Shown here piece after piece: positions 23,971 through 37,500 of a DNA stretch of 64,000 nt (position 1 is the stretch's first letter; each line of letters begins with the position of its first letter). The notes under the pieces were generated by a model, which saw only the letters and a list, made by a program, of their open reading frames with translations, made no database searches and was not told the DNA's origin. The stretch spans positions 22,702,622 to 22,766,621 of the forward strand of contig OV121093.1 in assembly GCA_921293015.1 (NCBI GenBank). Direction: 5' to 3'. The DNA is from Phorcus lineatus (taxonomy: Eukaryota; Mollusca; Gastropoda; Trochida; Trochidae). The position numbers were made by a program, and so were the translations under genes.

Positions 23971-24071
23971 ACTGCACCGATGGTTCCCAAAGACTATTGA
24001 GGAGAGGTAGTCAGCATTTGATTGCTCTTGCAAATGAATCTCCAAATGATCAAATGAAATCGATCTGACCA
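23971..24071. repeat. Degenerate dispersed repeat, copy 2
   Basis: Partner of the repeat at 15549-15631, with the same block order ending in atcgatctgacca. It overlaps a short minus-strand frame (23884-24114) that I regard as fortuitous. Confidence 0.5.
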
Positions 24072-24957
24072 GACATAAGCAGGCTCTGCGTGCTCGATTC
24101 ATATTGGTGACCATTGATAGATTGAAACTCGTTTGTCTGTAAACGTCAATCTTTCACATTTTCCAAGATGCACAGATTCTTTATGTAACTTGTCAATATA
24201 TCCAACGCATATCGCGTTGTTTATTCATCATAATATGTCGTACCTTTTTATGTTTGACCGAAAAACGCTCACCAAATTACATTGAAGGACTTCGAATTTC
24301 AGGAGCGAGTGCAATCTTTAATATATTATTTGTGTTTAAAATATTATGATAAAACATTGTAGTTGATTAGATTCTGAATAACTAATCTACTAATACGGAT
24401 TTTATTAAAGTTGTCTCTACGTATTTAAAGCATTACTTGTTATATTCAAAGAGATTATGTCAAAGGATATGATAATTCTGATTTATTCTGACATACCTCT
24501 CAATAAAGTGTAATTATAAATTTAGAACAAGTAATAAACATATACATATATGCCTCTTCGGTTCATAGGGTTTAGCCTGTTTTCCTTGACTTAAAAAACT
24601 CTAACTAATTGGTCGCTGGATCATTTCTGAAAACTTGTATATCATTTACAAATACGAGGTAGTGTAGTTTCGCTCATGTTTGTCAAACGTAATTATCGAT
24701 AATTTGCTAACATAAAGTTTCCTAAATTCATGTAGCACTGTGCCACAATTTGTACCAAAATTGTGAAATAACAATGGTTCAATATTGCCGTAAGAATACT
24801 TCACCGTACTAAATTGCACCGTTAAGAACTTTACTAATATCGGTCTCCACATGAGCAAGCTATCTGCAATATAGGCGCCAAGAATATTAACTGGTGACCA
24901 GAAACAGAATAGCCTTGACAATTCAAAATAACTTTTCGCTCGATTCAGGGGGCATGG

Positions 24958-25461
24958 GGGTAATCTCCTGAAACGATTAGTGCCCCGGATGAGACCTGGG
25001 TACAACACTTTGACCCCAAAAAAAAAAAAAAAGCTGGAAAGCCTCGGTCTTGTGGAATAGTCAGGGTATCATCTAAGATAAAATCTTAGAGAAGTGTCAA
25101 AATATCAACAAGGCATGTCATGCCAATGAATTGAGGCAATAAAGGGCAGCTATCAAGGCAAAGCGGCGAGGTAAGATCAGTGTGGGTGTGCTACTCCCTC
25201 AGGACAATGATCCCGTCCACATAGCACATGTTGCTGTAACTGCCACGACCAAATCAACCTTACTCCCGAGATTTGGCACCTCTTCCCCAATATGAAGAAG
25301 CCTTTTCGTGGACGTATTTTTGTTGATAACAACAGCCTGATTGCTCCCGTTGAGATTTTCTTAAGACACTGGATGCAGAGTTCTACAGGAATTGCATAAT
25401 GAAGCTGGACAATCGTTGGGCCAAATGTATTGATTTCAGTGAGGACAATGTTGAAAAATAA
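24958..25461 (+). pseudogene. mariner transposase remnant (C-terminal half)
   Basis: Begins near 24966 with a LLKRLV-type segment, then DETWVQHFDP (24988 on), the second catalytic block of mariner. Then follow WNSQGII, INKACHANELRQ, AKRRGKISVGVLL.QDN with the conserved 'DN.PVH', a SRDLAP segment, PNMKKPFRGRIFVDNNSLI and the C-terminal LDNRWAKCIDFSEDNVEK before TAA at 25459-25461. Several frame changes, internal stops and a deletion replaced by an A-run (25018-25033) break it. The N-terminal DNA-binding half was not found, and neither TIR is identifiable. A plain DD34D-type mariner fossil. Confidence 0.85.
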
Positions 25462-25469
25462 AATGCACA

Positions 25470-27670
25470 AAGAGACACTCTGATCTTGTTTTCTTTGTCA
25501 TCCAACGATCGATTACATTTACTCCTGTACCCCCTGTTGTGTTCATATTGCATACAGAACATAGGAAGAATCTAAAAAATAGTTGCATTTCTTTCTTCCA
25601 GGTGTATACTAATCATATTACATATCTATTATATTTTTACGATTATTTAATCCCTATCGATGATCCGATGATCGATCTTGTGTCCACTATCCCTCGGCAA
25701 AATTCAGATGTTTTACATATGCACACTATCAAAGCAACACATGTATGTGTTGAGAAACATTGTGTTAAATAGCTCATTTCAGTCAAGGGAGAATCAGTTC
25801 TTGAGATAAATACATTCACCAAAGGCTGATGATGACGTTGTTGATGACGATAAAGACATCAAATTTGTCTTGGTGAAAATTCATCTTCATCTTAGATTTC
25901 CCCTTTAGTAATGTTTTCCATTTATCTCCTTGGCAATGAGATGGACAATTTGGTGAGACTTTCAAAACAAAAGTCACTAAATCTGCTGATTTGAAATAAA
26001 TTAAGGGACTGTTTGCTCTTCAAGTGAATCGATTATCAAAATAAAATGCAAACAAATGCTTCCAATCATATGGTATGCACTGGTCATTCTTTCAAATACA
26101 ACAAAAACAAATTGACTGGGCAAATGAGAGGTGTTTTAAGCCAAAAGTAAACAGCTATTATTATTTGAAAAAACTTCATTAAGTATGACATATTGTTTGA
26201 TCAAAATAGGAAAGGTCTAATCATAATCAGAAATGAGAAAACTCCCAAAGACCAAATCTTCCCACTCATGCTTCTGTCTGTTAAGACATTAAAATGGTAA
26301 AAAATTTGACATAAAAAAACGAGATGAGCCTTCAATTTAGCAATAATTTGGCCTGACAAAATTCTGTTTTTACTGTTTCATAATGAGTTTGAAGTTTGAT
26401 CTATGCAATTACCATAATATGCAACGCTCGCTTTTTCATGGTTATCATTTACTTCCTTAAATTAATCCTGAGGACAAATCAATGATTGTGTGATTGACTG
26501 ATCGAGTGCCTTGCTCATGATGTTTTCCTGACAGATCTATTTCTATACATAATATATTGCTGTTTAGGGCAATTTGAGCAACATGAAAAATTAGTAACTA
26601 AATCATTGTCTTATTTATAGTTAATACAACATTTTATTCAATTTTATCCATTCTGGTTTTGCAACAGGACGTAACGCGTTGTTATCGACAAGGTACTTAT
26701 ACATCGCCGACAATGTAGTTAGGCTATGTCATGTCATGTGTTGAGATCCTGACAGACCTTAATAAGGACGAAGTTTAAGTTGTCATTTCTAGTTGTGAAT
26801 AAACACCCTACCTGCAAGATTCGATAAATCAACTACTTTTTTGGGATTCACCAAGAAATGGTGTCATGTTTTTTTGAGAACGCTATTCTCCTCAGGATCA
26901 ATGAGTGTTTCAAAATACTTTTGAAATTATACAAGTTTGTTATGCAGAATTAAATTGGTAAGATTGGATTGCTTATAGGATTAATTTTCTCTTATCTGGT
27001 ACTTTTTTATATTTTAAAGCAAACGCCTTTTAGAAGTAATGAATAGGAACATATATGTTTTCTGGATAACTTCTTTTTGGTAAATTCGCGACGTTACAAA
27101 ATCCACCTCCAAACCGCATTGACCTGGATATTTTAGTTATCTCCGTAAGGACCTATATAAGTGGATTGTTGAGTGGTTTCTAGGACTACAATACCCACAT
27201 TTCCGTGTCTAGCCAATGTAACTAAGACATCTGATAACCTGCTGAAGTAGAGGAGGTCCCCCAGATCAAGCTGGGTCGGGGAATTACATTAATGAAGTGG
27301 ACAGTCTCTGAAATTGGTGAAATAGACAACATTAGCGAGCTAATATCTATCTTGTTCAGGTATGAAAATCAATTAACTACACTTTTGCAGCTATTTGAAT
27401 CAACGTTTTCTGAACTCCTTAACGCATTGATTGTTATAATAGATGAGTTTTGATTTCAGACTTTTTGCTTTCTTCTTGCTACCTAACACTAGAAGCAATG
27501 TCAGACTTTGCTTTTTACCTCCCTTTGATATTTGTATGACTTGTCTGACTTTTCCCCTAAATTAGCTGACTTCCTAAACCATTTGTAAACTCGTAATCAG
27601 AACTGCTTTGTAAGAATAATTTTGAAGCGATCATTCCTTATAAAACAAGTGTTTGCCACTAACATGGCAA
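25470..27670. other. Gene-free spacer
   Basis: AT-rich. No recognised genes or repeats. Confidence 0.5.
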
Positions 27671-28650
27671 TGTCCCCCGCCGTTATAAGATATTTGGCAT
27701 AATTAATATTATCGCGTTAACAATGTATTACAGTGGTCAAAGTGTCATGGTGACCATGAAAATGAGGTCAGGGTCACCAATGTCGACTGGCATCTGAGAC
27801 TTCCGCCATTGAAACCTGTCACCAAATATGAACACTCTAGGTCCTAAGCTTTAAAGATACCGCGTTAACAATGTATTACACAGTGGTCAAAGTGTCGTGG
27901 TGACCTTGAAAATGAGGTCAAGGTCATCAAAGTCGACTGGCATCTGAGTCTTCCGCCATTGAAGGCTGTCAACAAATATGAACACTAGGTGCACGTTAAC
28001 AATGTATTAGAAATTGGTCAAAGTGTCGTAGTGACCTTGAAAATGATGTCATGGTCACCAATGTCGATTGGCGTCTGAGTCTTCCTCCATTGAAAGCTTT
28101 CACCAAATATGAACACTCTAGGTGCTAAGCTTCACAAGATATCGCGTTAACAAGAATCCGGACGGACGTAGTGTCGTGGTGACCTTGAAAATGACGTCTA
28201 GGTCACCAAAGTCGACTGGCGACTGAGTCTTTCTCCATTGAAAGCTGTCACCAAATATGAACACTCTAGGTCCTAAGCTTTAAGAGATACCGCGTTAACA
28301 ATGTATTACACAGTGGTCAAAGTGTCGTGGTGACCTTGAAAATGAGGTCAAGGTCATCAAAGTCGACTGGCATCTGAGTCTTCCGCCATTGAAGTCTGTC
28401 AACAAATATGAACACTAGGTGCACGTTAACAATGTATTAGAAATTGGTCAAAGTGTCGTAGTGACCTTGAAAATGATGGCATGGTCACCAAAGTCGACTG
28501 GCGACTGAGTTTTTCTCCATTGAAAGCTGTCACCAAATATGAACACTCTAGATGCTAAGCTTCATGAGTTATCGCGTTAACAAGAATCCGGACGTACGGA
28601 CAGACGCTGCTGAATTCATAGTCCCCCGTTCCGCGTTGCGGCGGGGGACA
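27671..28650 (+). mobile_element. Tandem-core element with inverted ends (Pearl/HINE-like)
   Basis: The 980-bp unit is bounded by tgtcccccgccg (27671-27682) and its exact complement (28639-28650). The core holds six related monomers of about 130-150 bp starting near 27713, 27860, 27991, 28142, 28290 and 28421, each opening with a gcgttaacaa-type block. The 3' end has 'aagaatccggacg.acgg', then a GC hairpin: gtcccccg at 28621-28628 pairs with cgggggac at 28642-28649, with an inner ccgc/gcgg stem. Short tandem monomers between conserved ends plus a 3' hairpin resemble the Pearl elements of bivalves and other Helentron-associated elements. That assignment is inference. No protein is encoded and no target duplication is evident. 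Confidence 0.7.
27713..28570. repeat. Six-monomer array with 430-bp higher-order period
   Basis: Monomers 5 and 6 (28290-28570) are nearly identical to monomers 2 and 3 (27860-28141). The array therefore grew by duplicating a block of three monomers of about 430 bp, not by single-unit slippage. Monomers 2 and 5 are the short type (131 bp). Monomers 1, 3, 4 and 6 are about 148-150 bp. Confidence 0.8.
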
Positions 28651-31600
28651 ACTACCATATTATCATGAGAATAATTTCCAAACTTTACATTAGTAAAGCT
28701 ATAGTTTAAAGTTGTGCTCACTGCGTGACTTTGGTCTCTGAAACTGCTTTCTCAATGAAACCTTAACTTGACTCAATTACTGACTCAATAACCCCCAACT
28801 CACTCACTCATTAAAAAGATTCTCTATATGATCTTTTTGGTATATTTGAGATGTATTTGCTTACACAGTTGGAGACCATGTTAGTTCTTGTGATCGCAAC
28901 TGGGATTATAGACATCAACATGTAAACACTTTGTTTTTCTATTTGTCTACTCTCAGGTATTCTTTCAACGCCATCAAACAAAGAGAGTATTATTGACTGT
29001 GAGCATGAGCTATATCAAGTCATGAAATCGAACTAAAATCTCTGATATAGTCTAGGCTAGTATCATGCTTGCAAAAAAGGTAAATTTTTTTACACCAATG
29101 CTCAGGATTCACGCAAGCCCTTGTTCCTCTTTAACTATCTAAATAAACGAAATCGGAAACTGAAATCACGTTTTATTTATTGTAAAAAAAAATAATCAAT
29201 TTCACAGCTTCAATATATTAATGCTTCATTTGTAAATGTCGAAGTTTTATTTATTCAGAGAATTTAATCGAAAACAGAATATTCTGTTCAGAAGTATGAG
29301 CTTAAATGGATTTTTCAGATTTGAAATAATTGGAAAAGTGTCTCAGATAGTTTAATTACTTCTTCAATTTCCAGTGCCCGTTTGATCTTAATTTGTCTTG
29401 TATTTTATTTGTACTTGAATCAATGTTTGTATTACATTAGTTTTGTTGGTTTTGTTGTGTTTCATATTAACCCTTGAAAGAAGGAAAACAGTGAAATAGA
29501 AGTCAACTTTCACAGACAAATTCACCTTTACTAGACGATAATGCTTCACTCTTCCTTTTATCAAAGGAATAGGTTTTAGTGAGTCAGTGAGCTTTTGTTT
29601 AATGCCGCTATATTTAGGCCATAAGTGACGATAGGCTTTACCAGAGAATTCCATCACCTCTATTTGCTGGCCGACGCCCTCTCTCAGCAACTAATCTTCG
29701 ACACTTAGTTTGCTCTGCTCTGCTTACAGAAAGAGAAACAGGTAAGTGTTCTACCAGGAAACCCTGACATTGAAGATTATTTGTATTACAAGTGGGAGAT
29801 TTTGAAGTAAATGCGACTAGATTTGGACAGATGATAGGCATCTCAGTCGTGTTTAGTCCAATCCCATTCGAACTCAATACGTAACAATTCTAGATCAAGC
29901 AATCCGAAGATATCGAGATGTTAAGTTGGTGCTGTAAGACCTGGAACTTATCTTACTCTTTTCTGTACCACTCTTTAATGATATGAACTCATGAACCTGG
30001 GATAAATTCATGTATGCTTCGCTTATGTTAGTGAATGAATTGAAAGGAATCTTGCGAAAGTGATTTTTAATATTGACTTATCAGCCATCCCGTCAGCCTT
30101 ATACGTTAAAGCTCTCTCTCATTGTGCAGTTATTATATATATGTACACACACATCTTCCTATGGACTGCAGATATCTGTAATCTTCATCTCGGAACAACT
30201 TGACTCAAATACATGTACATCACAACAGAAGCTGCACACATGTAAGTCAGGTGTTCGGTCCTCCCTTGCCAGGACTACTGTAAGGGCACGTAAGGTTAAA
30301 ACATTCGTGCACCAAAACATTCCATAAGGGCACATTTCGTAAGAAAAACATTTAATTCATAATTTTTGTCATTTACTTCATGCCTAACATAAAAAATTAC
30401 AAAGAGGAAGATTGTCTATTGAATCTGTCTGTAAAATATGTTCAGTGTCATATGTTATATGTTACACATGTTTAACGGAGTTTATAATATACACTTTAAA
30501 CTAATCAATACAGTTGAAATAAGATAACATTTTTATGTCATGGACCAGTCATGTTAAAAATGAAATGTTGTTTTCCACGATAACATATAATAAGTTTATT
30601 CTTTCTTTCTTATAAGCACTAAATGTTCTAGCGTGATATGGACTTTTGCCATATAAATCTACATATGCTAAATAAATTGAAAGGCACTAGTGCCGGCTTT
30701 TAGCCCGCAAAGTTACTTACGCACTGACTAACAATTAAACTGCCGTCACTAGAGAAACGTATAGAAACCTTAAGTCACAAAGGGATGTAAAAAATGTCAA
30801 GCGCCGGTTGTGCAGAATTCGGAAATATTGATTGTTGAAAACGAGTTATCTTTGAATATGTTCAACTTTTGAATAAAACGTTATAAATCAAATGATGACA
30901 AATGATGAGGCCTTATTCAGATATATCTGTTTCCTCGTTCATTTCTTATATACCCTAATAATATTTCTGGTGTATTATCCATAGCGATTGCCATTTTGGC
31001 TTTTCAGGATGCATGCAAAAATATCTGCCAATATCGTTGTTCATGCGTATTTAATGCAACGTTGCAGTGTGTGTTGTAAGTAATATAATGGGATATGTAA
31101 AACCTGTGCATTGTTTATATTTACGATAGAATGGTTATGCCTTTAATGTTATACATCGTTAATAACAGGTCCTTAATTATTTCGAATGTCATGGTCGCCT
31201 GTAAGCTCAAAATTCTTCCGGAAGCTGCTTGACATTTACATCCTGAGGAACCAATGCTGAAGGTCAAGGAAATTACCGGGAAACCTTGTTCAAAGTTTTG
31301 ATATCTAGACCGATTCTGATATCGATTTGTGCAAAACTGATGCCAGCACGAGACCCGTGAAAAATAGTTCCTCCTTGCAGCTTAAACAACAATAATAACA
31401 TGTGCCTTACCTTCACTTGAACATGTAACTAGATAACCAAACTGTCAAAGTATAGTCTGAATGAGAGAAACGTGCTTTTCCGAAAACAAATAGAGAAATA
31501 TAGAGAAATGTGAATAACAAAATTGAGCGGACTAGTTGTAGGATATCGGTTAGTTCAAAGCTGTATAGCCAGAACCATATCATGTAAAAATACGATATAC

Positions 31601-34030
31601 TTTGAAAAATGTGTGACATATGTAATAAAATACGTCATAACTTCCTGAAAATCGTTGTGTATTGGGTCTTGACGAAACATTATAGTTTCATAATACAAAT
31701 AGAGACATCACAGAGTTCAATTTCTTGATCAGTGTATCATTAACAAAGATTCTTCAAACGAAACAAATAATGTGGTTTGAGAAAGAGTTAAGATATAAAA
31801 TGTATATAGACACTGTCCCTGATTTCAGAATATCTAGTATGATTAGTTGACCGATTGTTGAAAGCGATTCTTTCCAACTTTTGATTCAAGATAATTGATA
31901 GCAGAGGAGAGGGGTTGCGTCAGAAAAAATAAAAATTTCAAAATATTTACAATTTACAGCTCTTTGAATATTATTTTTGCATCTTATATGTGTCTGCTGT
32001 ACTTTTGAGTATCCGTCTCTGAACTTATTTTCATAAATTGTTTAAAACTTTGTTTCTGAGAAAGCAATGGACAGCTCTTTTCATTTCACAAGTTTCCGTC
32101 CTGTTAAAATTATTTCAGAGATATCGTAGAAACTTATCTGCAAGCTTGTAGAAGGACGTTAGGTTTTAGCAGACCTTCCTCAAGTAATTGGTAAAAACAT
32201 ATTCATCTAGCAAATCACACTTAAGCATATGATATAAAAAAATAGTCTATCTACTAGAAAAAAATGAGTATGTACGGGAGTCGGATATCACTTATGATTA
32301 TAAAATATTATGTATAAAAGGATGTGGAACGAAAGAAACTTGAATTAGAATAATTGCAGGTACATTTGCTAAAAGAGATGTTGACGACAGGGATCAAGTA
32401 CCACTTCTGTGTGTGTTGTTACTGCAAATGATTTCTTGATGATACAAATGACATTGAAGACATTCTAACCTTTGGCGTGCCCAATTTTGCAATCAGTCAA
32501 AATGGATTAAGTATTCCAATCTGTTTTAATTCAAAATCAACTTTTTTCATCGACCATCAATCATTAACGGTTTAAGAAAAGTGTTAATATTTGCGAAATA
32601 TAAACAGCTCTAAACAAACGCTGGTCCCCATGAAGTACGACGTACAAAACGAGAGATTTAATTCAGTTTTAAACTGTGATTGATCGTTTCAAAACGTCTT
32701 GATGAGAAAAACAACGAATCTAGGAAATAAATCCATATAATTTAAGTGATTAATTCAAATGTATTTTGTCCTTTCCATTTGTTCAAGTTGCGACGAAAGG
32801 TCGATATTTTTATCATATTCAAGTTTAAATAGATTTAACGATGATACAGAATTACTACAATATGGACATACCTGTACACATGATTTGATTAATCGTTCTT
32901 GATAATCATGGTCACTACCCGAAGAAACAATCCATTTTGAATATCTATATTTTTATAGATATATTTGGAACTTATTAAAACTATCTTTAAATGAAAGGTA
33001 ACAAAAACAATTGTTGGTAAAATATGAGTGATTTCCTCTATACATGTATGTTCACAGATGCACCTTCAAATTCATGACAACGGTTGTTACTGTGCATGTC
33101 TGTCACCTCATTAAACAGGTAGTGATGTATTACGTCTATCTCTTAGATGAGCTGAAATATATCAAGAGTAAGTCATGGACCATCTCGATTTTCAATATTG
33201 AGATTTTCTACAGGGGTTGGGGTCCTATTTTGCTGTATATGTAGGTAGAGGGAGATTTACATAAGTATTATCGCTGTTGCAAGACTTATTTCATATTTCC
33301 CCTATTATGATATTTTATTTTCCAGTTTGCATATACATTCGTCATGGAGAGGAACCATAGATTTTCAAGTGGTCCATGATGTGAAAAAACAATGCAGAAT
33401 ATGACGCTGAAAGCATTTATTGGCAAAACAAACTTACTAAAATAGACATAATATATTTGTTTTAGTGGTCGTTGATGAATTACGTGAATACAGAGGAACA
33501 GCTAATGCAGCATATCATTGCATCGGAAAATGAATATATCCATGTCAGTAATTATTTGCAAAATGTTTTATTTGTTTGTATCAAATATTCAAAAGCAGAG
33601 TTTATTGAATGCATGAGATATTCTATGAAATATTTGTACATTGGTCTTGTAACTTTCCACTGTCCCTGTCAGTCAGATTTTGAAATTTTGACTAAAAATA
33701 TCTTTTAAGCTTTCAGAATTGCGGTTCAGCAGTTTGTCTTTGGAACATTGGAACAGTAAACCCTCCTTTGTTTACTCAGCGCTTTCAATCTGAAGTCGTC
33801 AGATAACCTTCTTTGTCACTGAGATCTGACGTGCATCGAAAAACGTATTTCTTTAATGGAATTAGGGAACGTCGAAATTAACAATATACAGCTGCTAAAC
33901 AAAAGTTTGTTTTACTAGACAAAAGCTCCAATGTAAAATTATCCTTTTTGGAAATATTGAAATGTCATCATGTCAGCACATTTCAGAGACATTTCGTTTG
34001 GATCAGACAGTAAAGACGTAAATCCAAAAT
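28651..34030. other. Gene-free region with one SINE-terminus relic
   Basis: Only a fragment acccccaactcactcactca at 28791-28810, the terminus of the gastropod SINE family, is recognisable. The minus-strand frames at 29388-29877 overlap one another and show no family match, and the other short frames are likewise unconvincing. Confidence 0.5.
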
Positions 34031-34037
34031 ACATATG

Positions 34038-34579
34038 TAAGACTCGAATCCATGGCAGGCCTCAAATCTGTGGCGGATTACCAAATATATGGCAGATTTT
34101 CAAATGCCTGACATTTGTACCTTTTTTTTGTATTTTTCTGCAATGATTAACCGCTAGACAAACTTACCCTAAAATTCGTCGACAGGAATCCAAGGGTTAC
34201 AAAAGATAGTCTTTCAATATCTTTGGGCTAAAGAAGACGGACTCACCGAGGGCTAAAAAGATCCTACAAAATAAACACAATTGATGTGGCATGAAGCCGC
34301 AAATGTCTTATTTACATGTAAGATATTTTATATGTATTTTCGTAATTGGGATATGGACTCATAATATTTGGTAGTAATCCGTTTGCAATATCACTGTGAC
34401 TTCCCTAATTATTTCGCTAGCGACGCAATTGGGCCTTACCACGGGAAAAGTAAGCTATTATGACGTCATCGCACAATGACGTCACTTAGCATGACGTCAT
34501 GAAACAGTGTATCAATCAAACGCGCCACAGATAAGGAAATCCGCCATAGATTAGAGTCCCGCCACAGATCTGAGTCCTA
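34038..34579. mobile_element. 542-bp MITE, hAT-like, with CRE cluster
   Basis: Long inverted termini. The left arm, taagactcgaatccatggca... (34038 to about 34085), matches the complement of the right arm, taggactcagatctgtggcg... (34579 to about 34530), over roughly 45 bp with scattered differences. Both arms contain repeated 'atctgtggcggatt' modules. The flanks are tacatatg (34030-34037) and cacatatg (34580-34587), an 8-bp duplication with one mismatch, the size used by hAT transposons. No coding capacity. The right half contains three TGACGTCA palindromes. Confidence 0.75.
34461..34499. promoter_or_regulatory. Three perfect CRE/ATF palindromes
   Basis: TGACGTCA occurs at 34461-34468, 34477-34484 and 34492-34499, spaced 16 and 15 bp start to start, inside the MITE. 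CREB/ATF-family bZIP factors bind this octamer. Regulatory activity here is inference only. Confidence 0.6.
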
Positions 34580-34587
34580 CACATATG

Positions 34588-37500
34588 CAACCGATGGACA
34601 AGAACGAAAGCCTAGACAACTCTGGTATTATTTGAAAGATGCAACATGCTTAAATAAGAACAAAACCATTTTCCCTCTAAATTATAAATTTTATTCTTCA
34701 ATATTTGTAATGTGGGTTAAGGCATTAATGCATCGTGTGTTCCAGAGTTATATGATTATCATCTCTTAGTTGTGACAAGAACATAATTTTCTTTATCGCC
34801 TAAAAACTACTCACATGTACACACAATGTTTGAATTACTCCTACTTAAGCAAACAAAATATAACACGACATATGCAAAAGTTCGAACGTAACGAAACACA
34901 GTGTTTGTTCAGCGGCTGAAAAAATGGTATGGAAATGATATAGTTTTTAATAAGAAGGAAAGTATTGTAAAATTTGACCAGATAAAAACCTTTTAAGATA
35001 TAATTAATTGAGAGAAGTAAATTTGGTGCTAGTCTACTCTTCTATATAAATCACTGTTGTTCAAGTATTACATATTGTAACTTTGAAAAAGTAACGGATG
35101 ACTGTCAACCGTGTGTTAAAATGAAGTTAATGCTAATGAATTATTTTAACATTGAAACCAATTTAAAGTTACTTTCATCCGTGTTTTTATTACGGTACCG
35201 TTACGAGAATTGTGTACATGTCAGAAGAAGTCTCTCTCCTTCGTGTACCCACAAACCAAACATAACATTCAAGGGACCTGAAAGTAAATATTTTGTGAAT
35301 AAACTCTTTAAACGCACAGGCAAATCTTAAATCAACAGTCGCTAAGCTATTCACGGCCTTCTCCAAGGATTCATACTCTACATCTCCTGGTTGAACCTCA
35401 GGACGTATTAACTATTGCTGGATGAATCTAATGCTTTAAAGGAAACTATGAATTATACCTCTTTGATGTCTTCGGTTTCTTTGATAATCAAATCAAATAA
35501 AATCAATGAAAAAATGAACTTATCCTAACATGGAATGCAGTAAGGACAATTTACCACGATGGTGATTGTGAAAACGTGCTAGTCAGAGCGACTTCAAGTT
35601 TGTTTGGTTTTGAGAAAACAGTTTTTATATTGACTTCCCCAAATATCTGACTTGTTATGATAAATTTAATATTTTTTGATATTTTCAAAAATTCAACTTG
35701 GGTGTATAATAATGTGTGTATGAGAGGGATTGATTGCCTGTTTTCTCTTGGCATAAAACAATCATGCATTTGTGAGTGGCTCCAGTTATAAACATTTTAT
35801 GGGTTGCAGTAGGCCTCTCGAATTGTTACTTTTTAACATAATGACTATTTCGTATTAATTGTATGTCTACAGATTCAATATCTCTAGATGCAATGTCTAT
35901 TTCTCTGCTAATGAGGATAAAACATACGTCAAATAACGTTAAAACGTTAAATCAGTTTCTGTAAATGCAATTTCTTTTGTGATGAAATTGCTCATATTTT
36001 ATCCCTTGTCATTACCTTCTATGGCAGTAAAATGATTGACGATAATTTAATACCACACTCTTTAAAAGGTTTATTATAAGCTGGGTTTGCTTTCTTTATT
36101 ATTTGGAAAAAGATCATGTAAATCAATATTTGTAACTCAATAAACTACTTTTAAAATGACAACAATCGTCTATCCTTTCAGCATTAAATCAATTTCAAGT
36201 TAATCCAACATCATTTCTACAGTAAAAAAATTCAACACAATTCACAAGCTTGGCAAATGTTTTTCGCTAAAAGGACATGACCCAACAAGCTTATTGATAA
36301 AAGTTTGTGCAAGACTGCGACGAAATGACGAATTTTTTTATGCACGTGAACTAAATAAGTATTATCTCTGATATCCTTTTGCAGGGTTCAACAAATTTGA
36401 GTTCTCACTCTCAGGGCAAGTGTTTCATATAAAATCATTTTGATATGATACACATTACAGGGGATGTATTGATGGTTTGATGCTGTTGATTGCAGTTTTC
36501 TGTAGATTCTTACCAAGGAATAGATCAATACAGTTTTAAAAAACTGACATTTGCACATGTTTTGATTGGGGTTGATAAGAATATAAAAAAAAACAATCAA
36601 TCATTTCACGGTTTTTTCAAATAAAATTTTACAGAGCAGCAGCTGTCGATAAATATTAAGATCTTAAGGCAATAACAAAATGATAGATTGCTTCGGAAAA
36701 CGTAATGAAAGAATAGTCGAGATTACAAACTAATAGAAGTGAATAAAATAAATCAAAAAGCTTGTTCTGTCCATTGTTTCAACTCTAGAAAAATGCTCAT
36801 TTGGATGATACAAATCAAATTGAATTATGCATGAAGGTTCAACACCATAAGTTTGGTGCAATGGCGCGTTTAATGTGGTTCTAGAAACTAAACACGTGTG
36901 AGCATTCAATATATGAATAATTAACTCAACTTTTATTTAACGGAAGTCTCTTTTCCCTAAGCACAACGTAATTTTGAGTAAAATCAACATCCCAAATCAA
37001 ATGTGGCAAAAGTATGAAGTAAGTTGCAATCAAGACGCTATTCATATTACATTTTTGTTAATGGGCAGACATCTTTTCATGTCAAAATTGTAAGATTGAA
37101 TGAATGAGTGAACTCACGTTGCGAACATCTTAATTTATGTGGTGATATGATTAAACCTTATGTGGTCCGATTGAAGGTCATTAACGGGCGACTGGTCACT
37201 CGAACATTCATGTGAAGATAAATGCCTGAGATCTTAAGAGAGCGATTTAGTATATTATCAAAATTTTGAAAAAAATTGAAATGTATACGGATCAAGGTTA
37301 ATAATTGCCAAGGCTTTTATATGCAAATGCAAAATAAACGTCTGATGCACATACTTAAAATCGTCTCTCTTCACGATAAATGGAGGATAAGCTTTTTGGA
37401 TATAACTTTTGTAGTGTAAATATCGTTCATATGCAAATGTTGATGTACAATCGAATTTCAAGGTTTTAAGAGCAAGCACTGTTTTCCTTGTTAAGTAAGC

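Noticed and set aside
23884-24114. 76-aa minus-strand frame with a hydrophobic C-terminus
   Set aside because: Overlaps a degenerate dispersed repeat; no splice signals or homology.
29388-29877. Two overlapping minus-strand frames (100 and 79 aa)
   Set aside because: No family match, low complexity in part, different frames over the same DNA. Considered as possible exons but unsupported.
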